Of a stretch of DNA of 64,000 nt, positions 8,393-17,361 are shown in pieces. Where the stretch lies: contig CAOMRW010000001.1 in assembly GCA_948485625.1 (NCBI GenBank), forward strand, positions 86,004 through 150,003, written 5' to 3'. The notes beneath the pieces were generated by a model. The model saw nothing but the letters and a program-made list of their open reading frames with translations, was not told where the DNA came from and ran no database searches. The position numbers were made by a program, and so were the translations under genes. Source of the DNA: an uncultured Clostridia bacterium (GTDB lineage: Bacteria; Bacillota; Clostridia; TANB77; CAG-508). Within the stretch, counting starts at the first letter, position 1. Every line of letters starts with the position of its first letter.

Positions 8393-8596
8393 TTACATTT
8401 TGTCTATAAATTTTTTCAATTTTGCTTTAACATCTTCTTTATTTTGTTGTACATAATTTCCTATAAAAGCTCCTGCTAGTATTAATAGAACTCCTACTAT
8501 TAATGCATATAATCTTGTTGCTAATACTACTATTGCTATAATTATTCCTATTATTGCTCCTCTATATTGACTTATAAATTTTTTAAATTCATCCAT
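8393..8596 (-). CDS. DUF2273 small membrane protein
   Basis: 67 residues: a short N-terminal helix (FKKFISQYRG), two close membrane helices (AIIGIIIAIVVLATRLYAL and VGVLLILAGAFIGNYV) and a charged tail. This matches DUF2273, nearly always encoded beside Asp23/Gls24 and AmaP proteins. It probably takes part in placing the Asp23 coat at the membrane. It lies 30 bp downstream of amaP. Confidence 0.85.
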   Translation of the reverse strand: MDEFKKFISQYRGAIIGIIIAIVVLATRLYALIVGVLLILAGAFIGNYVQQNKEDVKAKLKKFIDKM

Positions 8597-8626
8597 ATTA
8601 TTTGCTCCCTTCTTGATTTTATGTTT

Positions 8627-9187
8627 CTATTTTTCTATGTTAGTTTGTTTTTCTTGGATAGCTTTTTTTACAGTTATATTTACTTCTTTTACTTCTAAGT
8701 CTGTTGTTTCTTTTACTTTATTTTTTATTTTATTTTGTAGGTCTGCTGATAAATCTTTTATTATTGTATCTGCTCCTACTACTATATTTACAAAGATGTT
8801 GACATTATTTTCTTTGTCTAATTCAACTCTTGATGTAACTTCTTTTGCCATTTTATATTCTTTTGTAACAACTTCTACTAAGTTTTCAATTGTTTCTTTT
8901 GATATCATTAGTTTGCCATTATCATTTGCTAAAAGAACTCCTTGTTTTTCTTTTAATTCTTTTTTTGATGTTGGGTCAAAGAATATACATCTAATTGATA
9001 GTAATATGAATATTATACTTACTCCTAAAATTATTTTTGACGATGTTTCAGATATTATTAGTGTTTTTATTAGACTTTGTACTATATTTATGTCTAACCA
9101 TCCAAATATTAATAAACATGCTATTACTGATAATATTAATATTATATTTGAATATAATATTAGTGCGATTTTTTCTATAATTTTCAT
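8627..9187 (-). CDS. amaP: Alkaline shock membrane anchor protein AmaP
   Basis: 186 residues. Two N-terminal membrane helices (about 5-30 and 50-70) precede a cytoplasmic domain of about 110 residues (LLANDNGKLMISKETIENLV, VTSRVELDKENNVNIFVNIV, LEVKEVNITVKKA) that resembles Asp23 itself. In staphylococci AmaP tethers Asp23 to the membrane. Its position between asp23 and DUF2273 fits. The gene starts 26 bp after asp23. Confidence 0.87.
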   Translation of the reverse strand: MKIIEKIALILYSNIILILSVIACLLIFGWLDINIVQSLIKTLIISETSSKIILGVSIIFILLSIRCIFFDPTSKKELKEKQGVLLANDNGKLMISKETIENLVEVVTKEYKMAKEVTSRVELDKENNVNIFVNIVVGADTIIKDLSADLQNKIKNKVKETTDLEVKEVNITVKKAIQEKQTNIEK

Positions 9188-9213
9188 TTCTTTTACCTCT
9201 CTTTATTTAAATA

Positions 9214-9693
9214 TTATTCATTTGAGTCTTGTTGCTCTTCTGTTTTATTTTGATTTTCTTCAATTTCTTCATTTCTTATTATGTCTGTATTTACTCCTTG
9301 AACATGTACATTTACTTCTTCTACTTTAAATCCTGTCATTCCCTCTACTGCTTTTTTTACTCTATTTTGTATTTCAAATGCAACATCTGGTATTCTTGAA
9401 CCATATTCTACTATAATATTTACATCTATTTTGGCAGTATTTTCTGCCTTTTCTACTTTTATTCCTTTTGCTAGATTTTTCTTTCCACTTAATACTTCTG
9501 TTATTCCTCCTGCAAATCCTCCTGACATTGATGCAACTCCTTGTACTTCTGATACTGCTACTCCTGCTATTACTGCTATTACATCATTTGATATTTCTAT
9601 CCCATTTTCTGTATTATCTGTATTTTCTACTTTTTGCTTGATTTCTTCCTCTTTTATTTCTTCATTTTCTGTTTTTATTTCTTTTTCATCCAT
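9214..9693 (-). CDS. Asp23/Gls24 family envelope stress protein
   Basis: 159 residues. An acidic N-terminus (about 1-28) leads into the Asp23 core: IEISNDVIAVIAGVAVSEVQ, GVASMSGG, VEYGSRIPDVAFEIQNRVK, FKVEEVNVHVQGV. The protein forms a layer under the membrane with AmaP and is linked to cell-wall stress in other Firmicutes. AAGGAGG sits just before the ATG. It is the first gene of the asp23-amaP-DUF2273-nusB-xseA unit; a terminator at 9716-9755 separates it from fmt. Confidence 0.92.
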   Translation of the reverse strand: MDEKEIKTENEEIKEEEIKQKVENTDNTENGIEISNDVIAVIAGVAVSEVQGVASMSGGFAGGITEVLSGKKNLAKGIKVEKAENTAKIDVNIIVEYGSRIPDVAFEIQNRVKKAVEGMTGFKVEEVNVHVQGVNTDIIRNEEIEENQNKTEEQQDSNE

Positions 9694-9715
9694 GAAAAAA
9701 CCTCCTTTTCAATTT

Positions 9716-9755
9716 AAAAATTGATATACTTATAATATGGTATAAGTATATCAAT
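9716..9755 (-). terminator. Intrinsic terminator after fmt
   Basis: TTGATATACTTAT pairs with ATAAGTATATCAA (13 bp), followed on the minus strand by TTTTT. It lies between the fmt stop and the asp23 start. Confidence 0.75.
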
Positions 9756-9790
9756 CTTTAGGATTTTTTACAACCTTTTTGTATTATTTT

Positions 9791-10747
9791 TTATTCAAAT
9801 ACTTCAAATTCATCAATTGAATTTCCTCTTAAGAAATCGCATATATTCATTCTCTTAGCATTTTCTCCTTGAATTTCTAAAACACTTAATATTCCTTTTT
9901 TAGTTTTTATAAATAATCCATCTCTTTGGTCTGATATTAAAACTGTTCCATTTCTGAAAATTTCAACATTTTCTTCATCATATTCTATATTTTCTGCAAT
10001 ATTTACTTTCCAGAATTTAATTTTTTTACCATTTAAAAAAGTATAAGCTCCCATAATTGGATTTAATCCTCTTACTAGATTTTTGATTTCTTGTGCTGTT
10101 TTATTTTCCCAATCAATTTTAGCTATTTCTTTATCTAGCATAGGTGCAACTGTAAAATCATCACCTTGTTTTTCTCTTGGAGCTGTTCCGTTTTCAATTT
10201 GTTTTAAAGTTTCTACTAATAAGTTTCCTCCTATTTTAGAAAGTCTTTCCCATAATTCACCTGTTGTTTCATTATCACCAATTTCTACTTCTTCTTTTAA
10301 AATCATATCTCCTGTATCCATTCCAACATCCATATACATTGTTGTTATACCTGTTTTTTTATCTCCATTTAAAACTGCCCATTGTATTGGTGCTGCTCCT
10401 CTATATTTAGGAAGTAATGACCCATGGACATTTATACATCCTAATTTTGGTATATCTAGTATTTCTTTTGGTAGAATTTTTCCATATGCTACAACACATA
10501 TAATATCTGGATTTAGTGATTTTATTTCATCTATAAATTCTTCATTTTTTCTTACTTTTACTGGTTGATATATTGGTATATTTTTTTCTACTGCAAATTC
10601 TTTTACTGGTGATGCAACTAATTTCATTCCTCTTCCTTTTGGTTTGTCTGGATTTGTTACAACTCCTATTATTTTGTGTCCTGCATTATATACTGCTTCT
10701 AAACTTTCTTTTGCAAAATCTGGTGTTCCCATAAATAATATATTCAT
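9791..10747 (-). CDS. fmt: Methionyl-tRNA formyltransferase
   Basis: 318 residues. It formylates initiator Met-tRNA using 10-formyl-THF. The N-terminal formyltransferase domain has MGTPDFAKESLEAV, NPDKPKGRG and the active-site region CINVHGSLLPKYRGAAPIQW with GITTMYMDVGMDTGDM. The C-terminal OB-like domain runs from about 205 (IRGLNPIMGAYTF-like). It lies 16 bp after def, the usual def-fmt pair; the substrate can be supplied by Fhs at 3753-5414. Confidence 0.96.
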   Translation of the reverse strand: MNILFMGTPDFAKESLEAVYNAGHKIIGVVTNPDKPKGRGMKLVASPVKEFAVEKNIPIYQPVKVRKNEEFIDEIKSLNPDIICVVAYGKILPKEILDIPKLGCINVHGSLLPKYRGAAPIQWAVLNGDKKTGITTMYMDVGMDTGDMILKEEVEIGDNETTGELWERLSKIGGNLLVETLKQIENGTAPREKQGDDFTVAPMLDKEIAKIDWENKTAQEIKNLVRGLNPIMGAYTFLNGKKIKFWKVNIAENIEYDEENVEIFRNGTVLISDQRDGLFIKTKKGILSVLEIQGENAKRMNICDFLRGNSIDEFEVFE

Positions 10748-10763
10748 ATTTATCTCGTCCTTT

Positions 10764-11240
10764 CTATTTTTCAGGTTCTACATACTCAAGAGTTCCTGGC
10801 AAAATCTTATCCATAAAAACTTCTCCATCTAAATGGTCACATTCATGACAAATAGCCTGTGCTAATAAGTCTTTCGCTTTTACTTTAACTCTTTTTCCAT
10901 TTCTATCAGTATATTCAGCAGTTACTTCTTCAGGTCTTTTCACCTTTGCAAATTTATTTGGAAAACTTAAGCATCCTTCATCAACTTCATGCTCTCCCTT
11001 AGTTTTCAAAATAATTGGATTAATTAGAACAATTGGGCCTTTATCATCATATAAATCAATAACTACTACTCTTTTTAAAACACCAACTTGAACAGCAGCT
11101 AGTCCTACTCCATTATATTTATGCATTGTATCTATCATATCATCTATTAAAACTTGTAGTTTATCATCTATTGTTTCAACTTCTCTAGATTTTTTACTTA
11201 ATATTTCGTCTCCTTCTAATCTTAAATTTCTTATTGCCAT
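10764..11240 (-). CDS. def: Peptide deformylase
   Basis: 158 residues. It removes the formyl group from new proteins and uses a bound metal. All three motifs are present: GVGLAAVQVG, EGCLSFP and HECDHLDG, giving the Cys and two His ligands and the catalytic Glu. The start at 11238-11240 (MAIRNLRL) is preferred because AAAGGGGA lies upstream; an ATG six codons earlier overlaps that site. It sits between priA and fmt, but a palindromic element fills the priA-def gap. Confidence 0.95.
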   Translation of the reverse strand: MAIRNLRLEGDEILSKKSREVETIDDKLQVLIDDMIDTMHKYNGVGLAAVQVGVLKRVVVIDLYDDKGPIVLINPIILKTKGEHEVDEGCLSFPNKFAKVKRPEEVTAEYTDRNGKRVKVKAKDLLAQAICHECDHLDGEVFMDKILPGTLEYVEPEK

Positions 11241-11256
11241 TTTTATTCCCCTTTCC

Positions 11257-11410
11257 ATGTCCCAAAGGGACGTTTCTTTTGGGACAAAAATGTCCCAAAA
11301 TCCCCATTCTTGAAATATTCTTTAATTTCAAATTAATATTTTTATTTAACAAATAACATGTGTCCCTAATGGGACAAAAATGTCCCAAAAGAAACGTCCC
11401 TTTGGGACAT
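11257..11410. repeat. GGGAC-type inverted-repeat element, copy 1
   Basis: About 154 bp with ~45-bp terminal inverted arms made of GTCCC/GGGAC units (TGTCCCAAAGGGACG at the left, CGTCCCTTTGGGACA at the right) around an AT-rich centre. A second copy is at 60366-60504. One end overlaps the priA stop codon and the other lies 17 bp before the def start. It looks like a MITE or REP-type element, or a structured RNA. No transposase is visible. Confidence 0.75.
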
Positions 11411-13644
11411 CACGCCATATTATTTGGATTCACATCTATTGTAATTTTAGTATTTTTTAAATCTTTGTTGTATATTTCTTTTAATAAATTATTCAAAACT
11501 TCATTTGCTCTTTCGTTCATATTGCCTTTTATAATAATTCTCCATCTATATTTATTTTGTATTTTGTCAATTGGAGATGGCATTGGTTTGAATATTTTAA
11601 ATTCTTCATTATTTAAATTGTTTTTTGCATATTCATAAGCTATTTCTGAAACTTTTTTTATTTCTGTTTCATCTGTACTATTAAATCCAATTATTATTAT
11701 ATCGCAAAATGGTGGATATTTCAACTGTTTTCTTAATATGATTTCTTTGTCATAGAATTTTTCATAATTTTGTTTTTTGGCATCTTGTATGCTGAAATTT
11801 TCTGGATTGTAGCTTTGTATTATTACTTTTCCTGGTAAATTCTCTCTTCCTGCTCTTCCTGCTACTTGTGTTAGTATCTGGAATGTTCTTTCTGTTGCTC
11901 TATAGTCGTCTATATTTAGTGAGCTATCTGCTGCTATAACTCCTACTAGTGTTACTTTTGGAAAGTGATGTCCTTTTACTACCATTTGTGTTCCTATTAG
12001 TATATCTATATCTTCATTTTTAAATTTGTTTAATATTTCTTCATGTGAATTTTTTTTAGTTACTGTGTCTACATCCATTCTGATTGTTTTAGCTTGTGGA
12101 AATTGTTTATGGATTTCTTGTTCTAGTTTTTGTGTTCCTGTTCCAAAATATCTTATTTTATCGCTTTTACATTCTGGGCATTCTTTTACTAATTTTTCTT
12201 CATATCCACAGTAATGGCATTTTAATTTATTTTCATAACTGTGATATGTCATACTAATATTACAGTTTTTACATTTAACAGTATATCCACAATTTCTACA
12301 CATTATAAATGTTGAATATCCTCTTCTGTTTAAAAATAGTATTGTTTGTAATTTATTTTTTAAATTCTTTTCTATTTCTTGATATAAATCAAAGCTTAAC
12401 ATTGACCTGTTTCCATTTGCAAGTTCTTGTTTTAAGTCTATTACTTCTACTTTTGGTAGATTTGATTGATTTGCTCTTTTTGTTAGTTTTAATAATTTAA
12501 TTTTTCTATTATCTGAATTATAAAAAGTTGTTATATCTGGTGTTGCGCTTCCTAATAATAATGGTATTTTTTCTTCTTGTGCAATTTTTTTTGCAATTTC
12601 TTTTGCATTATATTTAGGAGTTGCTTCAGATTTATATGAACTATCATGTTCTTCATCTATTATTATAATTCCTAAATTTTTAACAGGTGCAAATATTGCT
12701 GACCTTGCTCCTATTACAATTTTTGCTTTTTCTTCTTTTATTCGCTCCCATTCATCATGTCTTTCCCCAATTGATAATTTACTGTGCAAAACTGCTATTT
12801 GTTCTTTTCCAAATCTTGATATAAATCTATCTAGCATTTGGGGTGTTAATGAAATTTCTGGAACTAATATAATAGCAGATTTATTACTTTTTATAACTTT
12901 ATCTATTAATTGAAGATAGACTTCTGTCTTTCCAGAACCTGTAACACCATATAATAAAAATTGCTTATATTCATTTTGATCTATTATTTTAGCGACTTCA
13001 TTAAAAGCATTTTCTTGTTCTTCTGTTAATTTTAAATTTTGTGTATTTTCTATTTCTTTATTGTTTAATGGATTTCTTTCAATTTTCTTTTCTACTAATT
13101 CTAAATATTTATTTTTTATAAGTGTATTTATTATTGCTCTTGAACAGTCTGTGAATGTTTCAACTTCTGGTATAGTGCATCCTTGATTATCTTTTATAAA
13201 ATTTAGTATTTTTATTTGTTTATCTGATTTTATTTTTTTATTTTCTATATCAAAATTTATTTCATTAAATTCTTTTTTTAAGTATATTACATTTATTTTT
13301 TTGTCTTGTATTCTTTTATTTACATTCTTAGTTCTTGTTCCTGGAGTTTGCATTAGTTTTATACATTCTGAAATATTGCAAAAGTATCTCTTTGCCATCC
13401 AATTTGCTAATTCTATTTGTTTATCTGTTAAACCTGTTTCAACTTTTGCTATATCTTTAATTTTAAATTCTGAACTATCTTTTATTTTTACAACATGTGC
13501 CTCTTCTAGACTTTTAAATGAACCAAATGGTACTAAAACTTTGCTTCCTATAGCAATTAGTGCTTCTAATTCTTTTGGTATGTTATAGTCAAATGTTCTA
13601 TTTAATTTTTTTGCTGTAGAATTTATTATTACTTCTGCTACCAT
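11410..13644 (-). CDS. priA: Primosomal protein N' (replication restart helicase)
   Basis: 744 residues. PriA recognises stalled forks and reloads the replisome. The N-terminal 3' DNA-binding domain (FDYNIPKEL, VLVPFG) is followed by Walker A (YGVTGSGKTEVY, about 232-243), the DEEH box (IIIDEEHDSSYK), zinc-binding Cys pairs (CRNCGYTVKCKNCN; CHYCGYEEKLVKECPEC) and helicase motifs VAGRAGR and IGTQMVVKGHHF. It is the first gene of the priA-def-fmt set. The TGA stop is contributed at the edge of the palindromic element. Confidence 0.96.
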   Translation of the reverse strand: MVAEVIINSTAKKLNRTFDYNIPKELEALIAIGSKVLVPFGSFKSLEEAHVVKIKDSSEFKIKDIAKVETGLTDKQIELANWMAKRYFCNISECIKLMQTPGTRTKNVNKRIQDKKINVIYLKKEFNEINFDIENKKIKSDKQIKILNFIKDNQGCTIPEVETFTDCSRAIINTLIKNKYLELVEKKIERNPLNNKEIENTQNLKLTEEQENAFNEVAKIIDQNEYKQFLLYGVTGSGKTEVYLQLIDKVIKSNKSAIILVPEISLTPQMLDRFISRFGKEQIAVLHSKLSIGERHDEWERIKEEKAKIVIGARSAIFAPVKNLGIIIIDEEHDSSYKSEATPKYNAKEIAKKIAQEEKIPLLLGSATPDITTFYNSDNRKIKLLKLTKRANQSNLPKVEVIDLKQELANGNRSMLSFDLYQEIEKNLKNKLQTILFLNRRGYSTFIMCRNCGYTVKCKNCNISMTYHSYENKLKCHYCGYEEKLVKECPECKSDKIRYFGTGTQKLEQEIHKQFPQAKTIRMDVDTVTKKNSHEEILNKFKNEDIDILIGTQMVVKGHHFPKVTLVGVIAADSSLNIDDYRATERTFQILTQVAGRAGRENLPGKVIIQSYNPENFSIQDAKKQNYEKFYDKEIILRKQLKYPPFCDIIIIGFNSTDETEIKKVSEIAYEYAKNNLNNEEFKIFKPMPSPIDKIQNKYRWRIIIKGNMNERANEVLNNLLKEIYNKDLKNTKITIDVNPNNMA

Positions 13645-13969
13645 TTTTCACTCCTTTCACTACGCTTCGCTCTGTTCATCTTCATCCAAATCTAATGTTT
13701 AAAGAATTTATTTCATAAATTCTGCATAAGCTATCTGTAACTCACTTTGTTCGAACGGCTATCTTAATTTCGTCTGCCAAATGTCTCCTTGGAGATATTT
13801 ATTTTCCTCCATTTCGTACCACAGGTTGTTTAATATTTTCTTGTATAAGATATATCATATTTATTATACTAAATCAAGAAAAAATTTTTTCAAAATTATT
13901 AACATTTATTCTCTTTTGTGTTATACTATTTTTCAAAATTTAAAATATAAATGAAATAGGTGTAAAATT
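13645..13969. other. Non-coding stretch between divergent priA and CDF genes
   Basis: 325 bp with no gene. Around 13722-13770 it holds a degraded match (GTAACTCACTTTGTTCGAAC, then CTATCTTAATT) to the repeat upstream of the pilin-like genes. It presumably carries both divergent promoters. I looked for a manganese or other metal riboswitch before the transporter gene and saw none. Confidence 0.5.
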
Positions 13970-14833
13970 ATGGATAATGAAAGATTTAATTTGACTAAAA
14001 AAGCTGGTATATATGGTATTGTTGGAAATATATTTTTATTAATTATAAAGGCTATTGCTGGTTTTGTTTTTAAAAGTCAATCTATGATTGCTGATAGCTT
14101 TAATAGCGCTGGTGATATTTTTGCTTCTTTAATGACTTTTATAGGTAATAAAATATCAAGTGCTCCTAATGATGATGATCATAACTTTGGTCATGGAAAA
14201 GCTGAATATATTTTTTCTATGTTTATAGGAATTTCTATGGTTTTTGTGGCTAGTAAATTATTTTATGATTCTATTTCTACTTTAATTTTAGGTAGTAAAT
14301 TAGAGTTTTCTTGGATTTTAATTGTTGTTTGTATTATAACGATTTTTATAAAGCTTTTTCTATTTTTATATACTAGAAAAGCTTCTAAAAAATGTAATAA
14401 TATTTTGTTAGATTCAAATATGAAAGACCATAAAAATGATTGTATTGTCACTTCTTTTACATTAATTTCAATAATTCTTTCTTTGTTTGGAATTTATTGG
14501 TTTGATAGTGTTGTTGGTATTGGTATTTCTATTTGGATTGGTTATACTGGTATTTCTATATTTATTGAAAGTTACAATGTTTTAATGGATATCTCTATTG
14601 ATGATAAAACTAAAGATTTAATTTTGGATATTATTCATACTTATAAAGAAGTTAAAAATGTAGAAGCTATTTCTTCTTCACCAGTTGGTGCTCAACATAT
14701 AATTTTTATAACTATTTGTTTAGATGGTAATATGTCTACTTTTGAAAGTCATTCTTTGGCAAATAGTATTGAGGAAACTATTAGTAATTTGGATAATGTA
14801 TATAAGACTATTGTTCATGTTGAACCTGTTTAA
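13970..14833 (+). CDS. Cation diffusion facilitator family transporter
   Basis: 287 residues. Six membrane helices in the first ~205 residues are followed by a small cytoplasmic metal-binding domain. The family signature is HNFGHGKAEY (about 64-73). The membrane metal site on helix 2 reads ADSFNSAGD, i.e. N-x3-D instead of the H-x3-D of zinc exporters, so the metal may be manganese or iron; this is inference. CDF proteins export divalent metal in exchange for protons. The gene stands alone, with a terminator directly after it. Confidence 0.88.
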   Translation: MDNERFNLTKKAGIYGIVGNIFLLIIKAIAGFVFKSQSMIADSFNSAGDIFASLMTFIGNKISSAPNDDDHNFGHGKAEYIFSMFIGISMVFVASKLFYDSISTLILGSKLEFSWILIVVCIITIFIKLFLFLYTRKASKKCNNILLDSNMKDHKNDCIVTSFTLISIILSLFGIYWFDSVVGIGISIWIGYTGISIFIESYNVLMDISIDDKTKDLILDIIHTYKEVKNVEAISSSPVGAQHIIFITICLDGNMSTFESHSLANSIEETISNLDNVYKTIVHVEPV

Positions 14834-14838
14834 AATGT

Positions 14839-14876
14839 TAATGGGATTGAGTCTTCTGTTCTCTAATCCCTCTTTT
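14839..14876 (+). terminator. Intrinsic terminator of CDF gene
   Basis: GGGATTGAG pairs with CTCTAATCCC, followed by CTTTTTAT on the plus strand, directly after the stop codon. Confidence 0.75.
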
Positions 14877-14887
14877 TATATTATTAA

Positions 14888-14930
14888 AGCAAAGGAGAGA
14901 TTAAGAAAACTTATCCTCCTAACCTCTCTT
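14888..14930 (-). terminator. Terminator of pilin-like gene 14931
   Basis: On the minus strand GAGAGGTTA pairs with TAATCTCTC and is followed by CTTTGC; the T-tract is short. It lies immediately after the stop codon. Confidence 0.5.
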
Positions 14931-15674
14931 TTATTCTGTTATACTTACTAATTTTGAACCTAAATTTATGTCATCACCATGTGATACTTGAACATAATAG
15001 TTTCCTATTCTAGGAACATAAAAACTTAATCCATTCGCTGTGCTCCAATATGCATCTCCATCTGCTTTATATTTAACATTCCAATTGCTTATATATCCTG
15101 AATACTGAATATTTGTTATTTCTACTTTCCATTTATTATTTTCTTTTGAAAATGTTACTTCAAAACTTCCTTCTTTAGGATTTTTGTCTTTATATCTTAC
15201 ATTATATATTTCATCATCTATTTGGTCTATCATGTAATAAATATTATCTTCATATTCATATCCTACACTATGAATAACATATCCATATTCAATATTGATT
15301 ATATATTCTTCTAATATACCATCAAATCCTAATTCATTTTTTATATGTTCACTATTAAAATATCTAAAACCATTTTTTATATTTATTTTTTCTTCTTGTG
15401 TTTTATTTTTAAAAATGATGTCTGAAATAGCTGTTATATTAAAAATGCTTTTTTGTTCTTCTGTTAATTCTTGTCCCATTTCTATATCATTATTTTGGCT
15501 TAATTCATTTACTTTAGTTTGTAATATTACAAGTTCATCTTTAAATTCAGTAAATGCTGCATATTCCATTGTCGATTTACCTACATTTGTTCCTACTGAA
15601 ACTAGTATAAGTAATACTATAATTGTTATAACTAATGTTATTAATGTTACACCATTTTCTTTTGTTTTTTTCAT
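14931..15674 (-). CDS. Pilin-like protein, divergent member
   Basis: 247 residues from the ATG at 15672-15674, preceded by AGGAGGACTGTA. The start is MKKTKENGVTLITLVITIIV, a prepilin-type leader and helix (about 8-30) with Thr where Glu5 would be. The middle is helical and acidic. The C-terminal half is beta-rich (YIINIEYGYVIHSVGYEY, WKVEITNIQYSGYISNWNVK, YYVQVSHGDDI), probably an Ig-like fold. It is more distant from the other three pilin-like genes and lacks their common stem. Surface display is likely; the ligand is unknown. It has its own promoter and terminator. Confidence 0.72.
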   Translation of the reverse strand: MKKTKENGVTLITLVITIIVLLILVSVGTNVGKSTMEYAAFTEFKDELVILQTKVNELSQNNDIEMGQELTEEQKSIFNITAISDIIFKNKTQEEKINIKNGFRYFNSEHIKNELGFDGILEEYIINIEYGYVIHSVGYEYEDNIYYMIDQIDDEIYNVRYKDKNPKEGSFEVTFSKENNKWKVEITNIQYSGYISNWNVKYKADGDAYWSTANGLSFYVPRIGNYYVQVSHGDDINLGSKLVSITE

Positions 15675-15753
15675 TACAGTCCTCCTATACAAATTTGTTT
15701 GAAGTTGCTTTTTTATATTCTTTTTAATGTAATTTTCTTTAAATTTCTATTTT

Positions 15754-15783
15754 ATTATATACTTTTTTTATTATTTTTGTAAA
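15754..15783 (-). promoter_or_regulatory. Promoter of pilin-like gene 14931
   Basis: On the minus strand: TTTACA (15778-15783), 18-bp spacer, TATAAT (15754-15759), about 80 bp before the start codon. Confidence 0.6.
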
Positions 15784-15893
15784 TACTATTATAAGATTTT
15801 TATTAATAACACTACATCTCCTATAAAAGTTGAAAAAATAATAGACAAAAAATTAAAATTATGCTAATATTAAATAGTATTTTTTAAATATAT

Positions 15894-15968
15894 TGGGGTA
15901 TCGCCAAGCGGTAAGGCATCGGACTCTGACTCCGACATTCCTGTGTTCGAATCACAGTACCCCAGCCA
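15894..15968 (+). tRNA. tRNA-Gln (CTG)
   Basis: 75 nt including an encoded CCA. The acceptor TGGGGTA pairs with TACCCCA. The anticodon stem TCGGA/TCCGA holds the loop CTCTGAC, giving anticodon CTG. The T-arm is TGTGTTCGAATCACA. A hairpin terminator follows directly. Confidence 0.95.
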
Positions 15969-16007
15969 TAAAATAAAGGTTTCATAATTACTGAAACCTT
16001 TATTTTA
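15969..16007. terminator. Bidirectional terminator after tRNA-Gln
   Basis: AAAATAAAGGTTTCA pairs with TGAAACCTTTATTTT (15 bp). It serves the tRNA on the plus strand and overlaps the stop region of the convergent ChW-type gene. Confidence 0.8.
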
Positions 16008-17358
16008 AATTATATGTTCCTACATCTTTATTCCAAGTATTTAACAAATGTTGTTTTTCTGTTTTGGGAATTAAACTTATTCTAAATGCTGTCATCGGCT
16101 TATTTTTGTTATATATACATTCTTGTCCATCTGAACATGCTTTTATCCATCCAACTCCATCTACTAAAATTTGATATACTATTGAAAAGTTAGAGTAGTC
16201 TTTTAATTTTATATTTATTCCACAAATTCCATATTTATATTGTGTAGATATATTTAATGGTATTGGATTTCTTCCATTTGTATCTGTGTTATTGACAAAA
16301 TTTATACCACTTCCTCCAAATTGAAAATATTTTTTGTTTTCTATTGTTACTAGGTCATTTGTATTCATTGATTTATATTTTTCTTTTTCAGGATTATATC
16401 CATAATTATACAACATTTTTGATGTGGTACATCTAGCTGATGTTCCCTCTCCCCAATGTGTATAAATATATGAATTTACTTGCATAAAATCTTTTTCTAT
16501 ATTTCCTTCAAATCTAAAAGCTATTGCTTCTGTTTTGAGTTTAGTATTTTTGCTTACTGCTTTATCTCCTGCTATATCATAATTCCCATGTCCAAATGTC
16601 CATCCTACTTCTGAATTATGTGAGGCATATATTAGATTTATGTATGTAGCTTTTGTTATATTTATAGTAATATTAGATTTATTTCCAGCATAGTCTATTA
16701 TTGGTAATTCATATGATATATTGTTATTGAATTCTTTTTTAGCTTCTAATTTATTATTTGAGGTAAAGTTCCATCCATCTAGATTTCTTATATTTTCATT
16801 CACTTTTATAATTGCATTTACTTTTCCCTGTGTTATTTGTTCTTCATTAAAAGTCCCTTTTGGTGCTATATTATCTATTGTTATATTTGTATCAATTTCG
16901 GTTTTTTCACTTTTTAATTTTGAAGTATCAATGGCAGTCCCCTCTAAAATTTCTATTTTTAATTTTCCATTTCCGGTAATATTTTTTATTTGTATCTGAT
17001 ATATTATTTCTTCTTTTGAATCTTTTTCTTTTATAAATTCTATATTGTCTATTTTGACATATTCATTATCTATTTTTAATTTTATATGTTCTTTATCACA
17101 AAATACTTCTTTTAAATTTTTATCTGTAATTTTTATTCTTGTTTTTATTGTATGAGTTTTATTAGCATATTTTTCATATCCAATATTAGTGTTGTTTATA
17201 TCTATTAACTCTATTTTTGGTTTTGTTTTGTCTATATTTATATTTGCTATATAAAATTCATTATTTATTATGTATTTTGCATTTACTATTGTATTTAATA
17301 GTATACAAAATGTGCTAATAGCTAAAATACTTAATAATTTGTTTTTTATTTTCTTCAC
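16000..17358 (-). CDS. Secreted ChW-repeat-like protein of the TasA-like operon
   Basis: 452 residues. A signal peptide (about 1-27, LLSILAISTFCILLNTIVNA) precedes Ig-like/beta-rich modules to about 240. Two segments then fit the clostridial hydrophobic-W (ChW) repeat: ASHNSEVGWTFGHGN...AGDKA...EAIAFRFEG near 246-290, and VDGVGWIKACSDGQE...MTAFRISLIP near 400-435. ChW repeats occur in exported clostridial surface proteins. It is the last gene of a four-gene operon with TasA/camelysin-like proteins, 3 bp after its neighbour, so a role in a surface fibre or matrix is inferred. The exact function is unknown. Confidence 0.68.
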   Translation of the reverse strand: MKKIKNKLLSILAISTFCILLNTIVNAKYIINNEFYIANINIDKTKPKIELIDINNTNIGYEKYANKTHTIKTRIKITDKNLKEVFCDKEHIKLKIDNEYVKIDNIEFIKEKDSKEEIIYQIQIKNITGNGKLKIEILEGTAIDTSKLKSEKTEIDTNITIDNIAPKGTFNEEQITQGKVNAIIKVNENIRNLDGWNFTSNNKLEAKKEFNNNISYELPIIDYAGNKSNITINITKATYINLIYASHNSEVGWTFGHGNYDIAGDKAVSKNTKLKTEAIAFRFEGNIEKDFMQVNSYIYTHWGEGTSARCTTSKMLYNYGYNPEKEKYKSMNTNDLVTIENKKYFQFGGSGINFVNNTDTNGRNPIPLNISTQYKYGICGINIKLKDYSNFSIVYQILVDGVGWIKACSDGQECIYNKNKPMTAFRISLIPKTEKQHLLNTWNKDVGTYNLK

Positions 17359-17361
17359 CTC

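Noticed and set aside
8613..9329. Long open frame (238 codons) on the plus strand
   Set aside because: It lies opposite amaP and asp23, whose family motifs and spacing are clear. The plus-strand reading is low-complexity Ser/Phe/Ile and has no ribosome binding site.
13645..13969. Metal riboswitch upstream of the CDF transporter
   Set aside because: No recognisable yybP-ykoY or other known riboswitch core; only a degraded repeat is seen.
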